DNA of 64,000 nucleotides from Bacteroidia bacterium (GTDB lineage Bacteria; Bacteroidota; Bacteroidia; Bacteroidales; UBA932): NCBI GenBank assembly GCA_030529945.1, contig JAUMVX010000001.1, positions 33,123 to 97,122 of the forward strand, read 5' to 3'. Shown piece by piece: positions 25,049 to 32,711 of this stretch (position 1 is its first letter; each line of letters starts with the position of its first letter). The notes under the pieces were generated by a model. It saw only the letters and a program-made list of their open reading frames with translations, ran no database searches and was not told where the DNA came from. The position numbers and the translations under genes were made by a program.

Positions 25049-26914
25049 CTACTTTATGGCTCTGCATTTCACCTCCAGCCACTTCGCCGCATCCTTCGGC
25101 AGCATAGGGGAGAGGGTCTCGAATACACGTGCGTTATAGGCGTTCAGCCAGGCCTTCTCGTCTTCCGTCAGCAGGTCGATTATCACTGCTGATGTGTCGA
25201 AATGGCAGAGAGTCAGAGTCTCGAAGGCAAGGAAGCTGCCGAATTCGCTCTCTCCGTCCTCCACGCAGAGCAGAAGATTCTCGTGCCGCACGCCGTGCAG
25301 CCCCTCACGATAGATTCCCGGCTCGTCCGAAGTGATCATCCCCGCTTCCAGAGGCACTTTGTTGAAATTCTGCCTAATGTCCTGCGGGCCTTCGTGTACC
25401 CCCAGGAAGAAGCCCACGCCGTGTCCCGTTCCGTGTCCGAAGGACCGGTGCGTCCGCCAGAGCGGCTCCCGGGCCAGTGCGTCTATCTGACAGCCGGCAG
25501 TGCCTTTCGGGAATACTGCCATAGCGAGGTCTATATGCCCTTTCAGCACCAGGGTGTAGTCTTCTTTCTCAAGCATAGTGCAGGGCCCGAGGGGGACGGT
25601 ACGGGTGATGTCCGTAGTCCCGCTCAGATACTGTCCGCCGCTGTCCACGAGATACAGTCCGTGCGCCTCGAGCACGGGAGCGTCTCTCTGAGGGGTGACA
25701 TAGTGCGGCAGCGCCCCGCTTCTGCCGTAGGCCGAGATGGTCTCGAAGCTGTCGCCCTGATAGTCTTCTATCTCGGCGCGGAACTCTCCGAGCCTGATGG
25801 CGGCGCCGCGTTCATTCACGGGGACCGTGCCTTCCCTTACGGATGTTTCCAGCCAGTAAAGGAATTTCTCCATCGCCACTCCGTCCCGGATATGGCACTC
25901 GCGCATACCGTTTATCTCCACGCTGTTCTTCACGGCCTTATACAGGCCCACAGGGGAGTCTCCCTCCACAAGCCGCCCGTCAGTAAAGGTGGCTTCGAGT
26001 ATGGAATAGAGATTATGGTTAAGTGTGGAAGGGTCCACGAAAAGTCGTCCCGGGACATCATATCCGCCGGCGAGGACTATGGAGATGTCGTCGTAGGGCA
26101 ATACCTGTATCCCCTCCGCCTCGAGGTCAGCGAACACTTCCAGCGAGCCGGCATCCGCGGCCCCGTCTTCCTTGCGGACGAACCACTGCGCTCCTTCGGC
26201 CGAGACCAGAAGGTAGGAAATCACCAGAGGGTTGTATTCTATGTCAGAACCCCGGACGTTCAGGGTCCAGGCTATTTCATCGAGAGCGGTCAGAAGGATG
26301 GCGTCGCACCCTTTGGTACGGGTGAACTCCCTGAGCCGTGCGAGCTTGGAGGTGCGGCGTTCGCCCACGGTGCCCTCGCTCAGGCTCATCACCGGAGTGG
26401 AAGGAATGGCCGGACGGTCTTTCCAGAGAGGCTCCAGAAGGTCGGGGACGCTGACTATCCTGTAGCTGCTCTCATCGTTCTCCGCCGCGGCGCTCCGCCC
26501 TGCCGAACCCATCGCCGCTTCCAGTTCCTTTATGGCGTTCACTCTCTGACAGAGTCCGTCCACAGCTATGACGATGCGCTCCTTCTCTGAAGGGAAAGCG
26601 TGGAGGGCGAGCCACTGCGGGATGAGAATCTGCTCCGGTACTCTGGTCTTGTGGAGGATTATTCCGCTGCCCGCAAGCTGGGCATTAGCCTGAATGAAAT
26701 AGCGGGTGTCCGTCCACAGGCCTGCGTGATCCGCCGTGACCACCAGATCTCCGGCCTCTCCAGTAAAGCCCGAAAGCCATTCCACCTGTTTCCAGCGCAG
26801 TGCCGGATACTCGCTGCTGTGAGGGTCAGAACCTGTGATTATCACTGCATCCCAGCTCCTTTCCGCCATCAGGCGGCGCAGCTGCTCCACTCTGTTGAAA
26901 TAAACGTTCTCCAT
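25049..26914 (-). CDS. Large Xaa-Pro aminopeptidase (M24 family, three-domain type)
   Basis: Start placed at ATG 26914 (MENVYFNRVEQLRRLMAER), 19 bases after the -7 element; seven more codons are open upstream to a second ATG. The 621-residue protein has two creatinase-like N-terminal domains (about 1-300) and an M24 catalytic domain with the ligands in LVDSGGQYLSGTTDITRT, GHGTGHGVG, SDEPGIYREG and VRHENLLL. It resembles dimeric cytosolic aminopeptidase P. Distinct from the shorter pepP 1.2 kb away, so the genome has two prolyl aminopeptidases here. Co-transcribed with hemW. Confidence 0.9.
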   Translation of the reverse strand: MENVYFNRVEQLRRLMAERSWDAVIITGSDPHSSEYPALRWKQVEWLSGFTGEAGDLVVTADHAGLWTDTRYFIQANAQLAGSGIILHKTRVPEQILIPQWLALHAFPSEKERIVIAVDGLCQRVNAIKELEAAMGSAGRSAAAENDESSYRIVSVPDLLEPLWKDRPAIPSTPVMSLSEGTVGERRTSKLARLREFTRTKGCDAILLTALDEIAWTLNVRGSDIEYNPLVISYLLVSAEGAQWFVRKEDGAADAGSLEVFADLEAEGIQVLPYDDISIVLAGGYDVPGRLFVDPSTLNHNLYSILEATFTDGRLVEGDSPVGLYKAVKNSVEINGMRECHIRDGVAMEKFLYWLETSVREGTVPVNERGAAIRLGEFRAEIEDYQGDSFETISAYGRSGALPHYVTPQRDAPVLEAHGLYLVDSGGQYLSGTTDITRTVPLGPCTMLEKEDYTLVLKGHIDLAMAVFPKGTAGCQIDALAREPLWRTHRSFGHGTGHGVGFFLGVHEGPQDIRQNFNKVPLEAGMITSDEPGIYREGLHGVRHENLLLCVEDGESEFGSFLAFETLTLCHFDTSAVIIDLLTEDEKAWLNAYNARVFETLSPMLPKDAAKWLEVKCRAIK

Positions 26915-26932
26915 AAAAGAAATCAATTTCCC

Positions 26933-26940
26933 CAAAGGTA
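26933..26940 (-). promoter_or_regulatory. Promoter -7 element of the large M24 peptidase/hemW pair
   Basis: Minus-strand TACCTTTG (+ strand CAAAGGTA), exact TAnnTTTG, just before the ATG at 26914. Confidence 0.7.
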
Positions 26941-26983
26941 ATTATTTCCTGCATTCAGTGATGAAAAAAGCCAGGGTGATTCT

Positions 26984-27001
26984 AAGTGATTCCTAAATAA
27001 A
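26984..27001 (-). repeat. Copy B of the TTTTTYAGGAATCACTT motif
   Basis: Minus strand reads TTTATTTAGGAATCACTT, 32 bases after the stop of the lipoprotein gene and in its orientation. A second, partial AGAATCACC follows directly. Confidence 0.55.
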
Positions 27002-27032
27002 ATGACTGAAAACCTGACCCCCCGGCCGCGCG

Positions 27033-28193
27033 TCACTTTATCTGAAATCCGATCTTCACGCCGCTGAAAGTTCCGCTTACCTCCTCCTTCCCCTCGAAGA
27101 AGTCCATCGCAAGAGACCCTCTCCACACGATGTCGTCCCGGGAGTTGAAAGGCAGTTCTATGTCGAAGCCGTAACTTTTCGACTTGACTTTCACTACTGC
27201 AGAACAGTTCCAGCTCGTCCTGCTGCCCCCGTCATCTTCAGTCACCATAAAGGCAAGCCTTTCCAGCTGGTCCGTGATTCCCGAGACCAGAACAGTGCCC
27301 ACCGGGACCGGCTGATTCAGCTGCTTTCTCTTGACGACCACCATAAAGTCGGTTATGAGCGGAGAGTAGAGGCGGAGTTCAGCCTCGGTGGAGGCGCAGA
27401 AATTCTCGATGGAGCCGCACTTTATGAAGAATTCCGAGGCTCCGGCGAACCAGCAGTCGTAGTGTCGGAGCATAGTGAAGTCCTTGATGTACAGAGTCCT
27501 GCTACCGGCGCGCGTGGGGAGGTTCGCACTGCCCTGCGCACGCCGGCGCTGATAGGTCTGCAGAGTCTCGTACTCGCGATCGTCGTTGCTGTTTATGACC
27601 CAGACCGGCCGCGTCGCGGCCAATTCTTCACTGACCGTCACTTCTCGGACTATGCCGTCTCCGCAGATTTCATAGCCTACATTGGTCTCGGCCTTGTAGC
27701 CGGGGTCGAAGGTGATAATGGGCAGGCTGTGCCCGTCCCACTCCTCCGAGTAGGGCCAGTATATCTGGGTGTCCGAGCCGCTGAGCATAGAGAGATAATC
27801 TTCGGCTCCATAGCCGCCCTCAGCCCGTGTGAGGGTTCCGTATTTTTCCCGGAACCATCCGGAAATCAGGTCTTTCAGAGGATTGTCCCACTCGTCGGAG
27901 CGTGTGCTTTCCGGATCTTCCCCCACTCCGGAACCCGGGGAGGAGAAGAGCTGCGACATAGTGTATTCCTCGTCGTAACCGTTTTCCGAAGAGGAACTGA
28001 CGGCGTTATGGACTTCCCTCAGATGCTCCCTCTCCAACGGAAGTTCCGACATCATCCGGGCGATATTGCCCAGAGATACGGGAGAGTCATCTCGGGGGTC
28101 TTCCCGGGCGGAAGGGTCACAGGAAATCAGAAGTGTCAGGATGAGAAACGTGGCTGCCTTGCAGCGTTTCCCGAGAAAATGGAGTCTTCCCAT
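27033..28193 (-). CDS. Putative lipoprotein of unknown function
   Basis: A 386-residue protein with a lipoprotein signal (basic start MGRLHFLGKRCK, hydrophobic core, lipobox LLISC with Cys about residue 25). The mature part is acidic and Ser/Asp-rich at first (30-110), then beta-rich with several aromatic pairs (DTQIYWPYSEEWDGHSL, MLRHYDCWFAGASEFFIK). I do not recognise a family. It ends with a predicted beta-strand (GTFSGVKIGFQIK). It stands alone between hemW's partner and prmC; a near-promoter TCACTTTG is 31 bases upstream (28224-28231, one mismatch). Confidence 0.65.
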   Translation of the reverse strand: MGRLHFLGKRCKAATFLILTLLISCDPSAREDPRDDSPVSLGNIARMMSELPLEREHLREVHNAVSSSSENGYDEEYTMSQLFSSPGSGVGEDPESTRSDEWDNPLKDLISGWFREKYGTLTRAEGGYGAEDYLSMLSGSDTQIYWPYSEEWDGHSLPIITFDPGYKAETNVGYEICGDGIVREVTVSEELAATRPVWVINSNDDREYETLQTYQRRRAQGSANLPTRAGSRTLYIKDFTMLRHYDCWFAGASEFFIKCGSIENFCASTEAELRLYSPLITDFMVVVKRKQLNQPVPVGTVLVSGITDQLERLAFMVTEDDGGSRTSWNCSAVVKVKSKSYGFDIELPFNSRDDIVWRGSLAMDFFEGKEEVSGTFSGVKIGFQIK

Positions 28194-28303
28194 AGTCGTG
28201 TTCAGTTAATAGTTCTAACGCTGCAAAGTGAGCGAAAAGTTGCCATTGACGCAAAAAAACTTTGCATCCGGCCCGAAATCGCTCTCCTGCCTATGTGGAA
28301 GGC

Positions 28304-29206
28304 CTATCTTGAATAGAAAATAATCCGATTTTTATCGTTGAGGTCTTTGATGATGGAGGTCGAGCTGAAGCCGGCGCTGCGGAAAACCGCCTCGGTTTCC
28401 TCTCCGAGCTCTTCGTTTATCTCCGTCAGACACTTTCCGTTTTCTGCGAGCAGCCGCACGCTCCATCGGGCGATGGCGCGATAGAACAGCAGCGGATCCT
28501 CATCCGGGACGAAAAGAGCCATAGAAGGCTCATAGTCGAGCACGTTGGGCCGCATAGCGCATTTCTCGCTTTCCCGGACATAGGGCGGATTGCTCAGTAT
28601 CAGGTCGAATTCCCCGAAATCGAGTTCTTGTCCGGGGTCCAGAATGTCGCAGGCGGCAAAGACGGGCGCGAGGGCCCCGAACTCCTTGAGTTCTTTGCTG
28701 AAGGATTGGCCGGAGGCCAGCTCAAGAGCGGCTTCCGACTTGTCCACGGCGACTACGCGGGCTCCGGGGACTTCGAGCGCGAGCGACCAGGCGATGCAGC
28801 CGGAGCCTGTACAGAGGTCGAGTATGCGCACGGGCTCGGCATTTCTTCCGTAGGGGGTGCGCATACGGGCGATGCGGGAGGCTGTCTCCACGGCTTTCCT
28901 GACGAGCAGCTCCGTCTCCGGACGGGGGATGAGGACGGCGGGGCTGACCTTGAAACGGCGGGAGCAGAATTCGGCGTAGCCGATGACATATTGGATGGGT
29001 TCTCCCTTTTCGAGCCTGCACAGAGCTTCACGCAGCTGCGGCAGTGCGGCATCCTCGATGGCGTAGGCCGGCTCCGTGATATGGAGGTAGCTTGGCGTGT
29101 GCAGAATGGCCTCGCAGAGCATAAGGATTATGCTGCGGGCTTCGGGAGCGGGGTAGAGTGCTTCAAGCGAGGCGGTGCTTTCCTTTATGAAAGAGGAAAG
29201 GAGCAT
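28304..29206 (-). CDS. prmC: Peptide chain release factor N(5)-glutamine methyltransferase PrmC
   Basis: A 300-residue SAM methyltransferase with an N-terminal helical domain and Rossmann core: ILDLCTGSGCIAWSLALE (motif I) and the N-P-P-Y catalytic motif in LILSNPPYVRESE. It methylates the GGQ glutamine of release factors 1 and 2. Its start codon overlaps the ddl stop by one base (TGATG), so translation is probably coupled. Last gene of the mrcA-ddl-prmC operon. Confidence 0.94.
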   Translation of the reverse strand: MLLSSFIKESTASLEALYPAPEARSIILMLCEAILHTPSYLHITEPAYAIEDAALPQLREALCRLEKGEPIQYVIGYAEFCSRRFKVSPAVLIPRPETELLVRKAVETASRIARMRTPYGRNAEPVRILDLCTGSGCIAWSLALEVPGARVVAVDKSEAALELASGQSFSKELKEFGALAPVFAACDILDPGQELDFGEFDLILSNPPYVRESEKCAMRPNVLDYEPSMALFVPDEDPLLFYRAIARWSVRLLAENGKCLTEINEELGEETEAVFRSAGFSSTSIIKDLNDKNRIIFYSR

Positions 29207-30222
29207 CAGGAGTTCTCGATGATGATGTTGAGGAAGTCGGTCATATCCATACCCGCCGCGCGGACCATCTTCGGTACCAGCGAGGCGTTCGTCATTCCGG
29301 GGATGGTGTTTACTTCCAGGAAGAAGATTCCGTCCTCTGACGCGATGTAGTCCATACGGACCAGGCCCTTGCAGCCCAGACGTCTGTAGATGAGCTGAGA
29401 AGTACGCTGAACCTCGTCAGAGAGTTCTCTGCTGATTGGTGCGGGGCAGAGTTCCCGGCTGTGCCCGTTATACTTCGCATCGTAGTCGAACCAGTCGTTG
29501 TCGCTGACTATCTCGATGACCGGGAGGCTTTTCACTTCGCCCGAGTCCGTATAGGCGGCGCAGGTGAGTTCGCGTCCCGTTATGCCCTGCTCGATGATCG
29601 CCGTAGGGCTTTCGGAGAAAGAGAATCTGACGGCGTCGACCAGTTCAGCTCTTGCGTGCACCTTGGTCACGCCGAAGCTGGAACCGCCGTCCGTGGGCTT
29701 GACGAATACGGGGTAGCGGAGCTTTTCCTCGACTGCGGCCGCGACCCTCTCCAGGTCGTCACCCTTGCGTACCAGGATGTCCGGGGCGCATTTTACGAAG
29801 TCCACGTCGCGTATGTAGCTCTTGCAGGCGAACTTGTCGAACGCGATGGCCGAGACGAACGCGCCGCAGCTGCTGAACGGTATGCCGAGCATTTCGAGAT
29901 AGCCCTGCAGCAGTCCGTCCTCGCCGGGGTGGCCGTGCTGCATTATGAAAGCGTAGTCGAACTTGACTTTCTCGCCGAGGACGGTCACGGAGAAGTCGGT
30001 CTTGTCGATTTCGGGGCGTGCGCCCTCCGGAAGCGGGACCTGCATTGCGCCCTGCTTCTTGTAGGCCACGAGCTGCCATCTGCCGAAACGGGCGAAAATT
30101 TCATAGACGTTGTAACGGGTCTCGTCCAGACGGGATGCCGTAAACTCGCCGCTACGGCAGGAGACTTCCCATTCGGAGGAGTCGCTGCCGTAGATCACCG
30201 CGATGTTCTTGTAGGTGTTCAT
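29206..30222 (-). CDS. ddl: D-alanine--D-alanine ligase
   Basis: A 338-residue ATP-grasp ligase. Typical segments are HGHPGEDGLLQGYLEMLGIPF (substrate and serpentine loop), VFVKPTDGGSSFGV (ATP) and the end motif FFLEVNTIPGMT with the metal-binding Glu/Asn. It makes the D-Ala-D-Ala dipeptide for peptidoglycan. No sign of a D-lactate-type or VanA change could be judged with confidence. Six bases after the PBP gene. Confidence 0.94.
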   Translation of the reverse strand: MNTYKNIAVIYGSDSSEWEVSCRSGEFTASRLDETRYNVYEIFARFGRWQLVAYKKQGAMQVPLPEGARPEIDKTDFSVTVLGEKVKFDYAFIMQHGHPGEDGLLQGYLEMLGIPFSSCGAFVSAIAFDKFACKSYIRDVDFVKCAPDILVRKGDDLERVAAAVEEKLRYPVFVKPTDGGSSFGVTKVHARAELVDAVRFSFSESPTAIIEQGITGRELTCAAYTDSGEVKSLPVIEIVSDNDWFDYDAKYNGHSRELCPAPISRELSDEVQRTSQLIYRRLGCKGLVRMDYIASEDGIFFLEVNTIPGMTNASLVPKMVRAAGMDMTDFLNIIIENS

Positions 30223-30228
30223 ATTATG

Positions 30229-32583
30229 CTATTCGAAATAATATTCTTCTTCTTTCTGTTTCCTGTTCACCGCATCATCGTCCCCTCCGCTGCAGCTCAG
30301 GTCGAGCACCATACCGGCAGGCTCCAGGAAACGGTCGTTCTCGCTTATGCCCAGAGTGCCGTCGGCGAGAATCTTCTTCATCCAGATGCCCCAGATCGGC
30401 AGGGCCATATTCGAGCCGCTGCCCAGGGCGAGGGACTGGAAGTGCACCTGGCGGTCTTCCGCTCCCACCCATACTCCGGCGGTTATGCTCGGAGTGTAGC
30501 CTATGAACCAGCCGTCAGAGTTGTCGTTCGTGGTTCCGGTCTTGCCGGCGATCTGCCCCTTGAGCCCGTAGACCGAGCGCAGGCGCGAGCCGGTTCCCTG
30601 GTTCACGACTCCCTGCATCAGATTGGCCATAAGATAGGCGGTACGGTCGCTGATGGCTTCTTTCTTGCGGTTCGTGAATTCGCCGAGCACGTTTCCGTTA
30701 GCGTCCTCTATGCGGGTCACGAAGAGCGGGGTCACATAGACTCCCATAGACGGGAAGGTGTTGTAGGACGGGACCATATCGTAGAGGGACAGGTCAGCGG
30801 GTCCCACACAGAGGGACGGCACCGCGTCGATGTGGGCGCTGATGCCCATCTGGTGCATCATTCCGGCCATCGCTTCCGGGCCCAACTGCTTCATCAGGTA
30901 GGCGGAGATATTGTTCGAGCTGTGCGCCAGACCCCATTTGAGAGTCACCGTCTTGCCGATGTACTCGTCCTTGTCGGTACTTCTCGGGGTCCAGGTATTG
31001 CCGTCGGGCAGTATCCAGGATTGCGGTACGTTCACCACCTTGTCGCAAGGGGTCATTCCGCTCTGCATCGCCAGAGTGTAGAGGAAAGGCTTCACGGTGG
31101 AGCCGACCTGACGTCTTCCCTGGCGGACATTGTCGTATTTGAAATATCTGTAGTTCGGTCCGCCGACATAGGCCTTGATGTGCCCGGTCACCGGCTCTAT
31201 CGCGAGAAAACCGGCGCGGAGGATGGACTTGTAGTACAGGATGGAGTCATCCGGGGTCATCAGAGTGTCGATGTAGCCCTTGCCGTTCCAGGAGAAGATT
31301 CTCATCTGCACCGGCTTGCTGAAACTCTTGAGTATCTCGCTTTCGGAGACCCCGTCGGCTTTCCGGCTCCGGTAGCGGTCGCTCCATCTGCGGGCCTGTT
31401 TCATCAGGCGCTCGCGCGTCTCCTTGTCCACATCGTTCGAGAAAGGCTTGTGGGTCTTGCCGCGCAGGTCGCGGAAGAAGCTCTTTTGCAGGTTCTTGCC
31501 GAGATGCTCGGCCATAGCCTCCTCGGCGTATTTCTGCATCTTGTAGTTTATGGTGGTATAGATGCGCAGTCCGTCGCGGTCGAGATTATACTTCTCGCCG
31601 TCGGCTTTTTTATTCTTGTTCAGCCAGCCGTAGAGGTCATCGGTGGCCCAGAGCAGCGAATCGGCCGAATAGTCCTCGTCGCTGGTGTAGGAGGAGCGTT
31701 TCGGTTTCTGGGCGTTCATCGTGCGGCGGAGCATATCCCTGAAGTAAGGCGCCAGACCGGAATTGTGGTCCTGGACCTGATAGGAGAGGGAGATGGGGAT
31801 CTGCTGTATGGAATCGCACTCGGCCTTGGTGATGAAGTCGTTCTTCTGCATCCGGCCGATTACGAAGTTACGGCGCGTCAGGGACTTGTCGGGATTCAGG
31901 ACGGGGTTGTACCTGGTAGGCTTGTTCACCATTCCTATGAGCAGCGCGCTTTCCTCCACGTTCAGTTCGGAGGGTTCCTTGCCGAAGAAAGTCTCAGCCG
32001 CAGCCTTGATGCCGTATGCGTTGCTGCCGAAGAAGATGGAGTTCAGGTACATCACCATAATCTCGTCCTTAGTGTAGTCCCGCTCCAGTTTCACGGCGGT
32101 GACCCACTCCTTGAGCTTGGTCCAGACCATTACCACTTTCGACCAGCCGGGTACTCTGCTGTTCACTTCGCGGCGCGGATAAAGGGTTTTGGCGAGCTGC
32201 TGGGTGATGGTGCTGCCGCCGCCCTGGCTGCTGTTATGCATCAGGAGGGTCTTCACAGCCACGCGGGCGAGGCCTCTCATATCGATGCCGGAGTGCCGGT
32301 AGAATCGGGAGTCCTCTGTGGCGATGGCGGCGCTTACCAGAGCCGGCGACAGTTCGTCATAGCTGACGTAGGTGCGGTTCTCGATATGGAAGGTGGTGAG
32401 GGTCTCGCCGTTTTCCGCGAGCACCTGCGTGGCGAGCTTGTTGTCCGGATTCTCAAGTTCCTCGAATGAAGGGATTTTCGCGAAGAGACAGACGAGCAGC
32501 AGGAGGAAGAGCAGCAGGATTACCGGCGCTGTGATGATAATCCAGAACCACTTTCCTATTCTTTTTCTGGCGGTAGCTTTCAT
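30229..32583 (-). CDS. mrcA: Bifunctional penicillin-binding protein 1A (class A PBP)
   Basis: A 784-residue class A PBP: short cytoplasmic tail, membrane helix (about 11-33), glycosyltransferase-51 domain with ATEDSRFYRHSGID and QGGGSTITQQLAKTLY, then a transpeptidase domain with S-x-x-K in VGSTVKPFLY, S-x-N in AHSSNNIS and K-T-G in AGKTGTTNDNSDGW. It polymerises and cross-links peptidoglycan. The C-terminal tail is Asp/Glu/Lys-rich. First gene of the operon with ddl and prmC. Confidence 0.94.
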   Translation of the reverse strand: MKATARKRIGKWFWIIITAPVILLLFLLLLVCLFAKIPSFEELENPDNKLATQVLAENGETLTTFHIENRTYVSYDELSPALVSAAIATEDSRFYRHSGIDMRGLARVAVKTLLMHNSSQGGGSTITQQLAKTLYPRREVNSRVPGWSKVVMVWTKLKEWVTAVKLERDYTKDEIMVMYLNSIFFGSNAYGIKAAAETFFGKEPSELNVEESALLIGMVNKPTRYNPVLNPDKSLTRRNFVIGRMQKNDFITKAECDSIQQIPISLSYQVQDHNSGLAPYFRDMLRRTMNAQKPKRSSYTSDEDYSADSLLWATDDLYGWLNKNKKADGEKYNLDRDGLRIYTTINYKMQKYAEEAMAEHLGKNLQKSFFRDLRGKTHKPFSNDVDKETRERLMKQARRWSDRYRSRKADGVSESEILKSFSKPVQMRIFSWNGKGYIDTLMTPDDSILYYKSILRAGFLAIEPVTGHIKAYVGGPNYRYFKYDNVRQGRRQVGSTVKPFLYTLAMQSGMTPCDKVVNVPQSWILPDGNTWTPRSTDKDEYIGKTVTLKWGLAHSSNNISAYLMKQLGPEAMAGMMHQMGISAHIDAVPSLCVGPADLSLYDMVPSYNTFPSMGVYVTPLFVTRIEDANGNVLGEFTNRKKEAISDRTAYLMANLMQGVVNQGTGSRLRSVYGLKGQIAGKTGTTNDNSDGWFIGYTPSITAGVWVGAEDRQVHFQSLALGSGSNMALPIWGIWMKKILADGTLGISENDRFLEPAGMVLDLSCSGGDDDAVNRKQKEEEYYFE

Positions 32584-32632
32584 ATATAATTCTTGACTAC
32601 GTCAAGCCCTCGGAGAGGGCGACAAAACAGGG

Positions 32633-32640
32633 CAAAATTA
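32633..32640 (-). promoter_or_regulatory. Promoter -7 element of the mrcA-ddl-prmC operon
   Basis: Minus-strand TAATTTTG (+ strand CAAAATTA), exact match. Only six bases separate it from the divergent -7 element at 32647-32654, so the two promoters face away from each other with overlapping upstream regions. Confidence 0.72.
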
Positions 32641-32646
32641 CACATT

Positions 32647-32654
32647 TAAATTTG
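32647..32654 (+). promoter_or_regulatory. Promoter -7 element of topA
   Basis: TAAATTTG, exact TAnnTTTG, 57 bases before the topA ATG at 32712. The same kind of motif with one change (TTTCTTTG) occurs again at 32686-32693. Confidence 0.68.
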
Positions 32655-32711
32655 GATAATTGCCGTGTTTCTCCTTTTCTTTGCAGAACAAATAAAATTA
32701 AGGAAGACCGG

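Noticed and set aside
25202-26590. 462-codon plus-strand frame opposite the large M24 peptidase
   Set aside because: Antisense shadow; peptidase ligands on the minus strand are complete.
29461-32469. 1002-codon open frame on the plus strand opposite ddl and mrcA
   Set aside because: It covers two well-supported minus-strand genes in an antisense frame; its composition is a codon shadow, and no family motif was seen.
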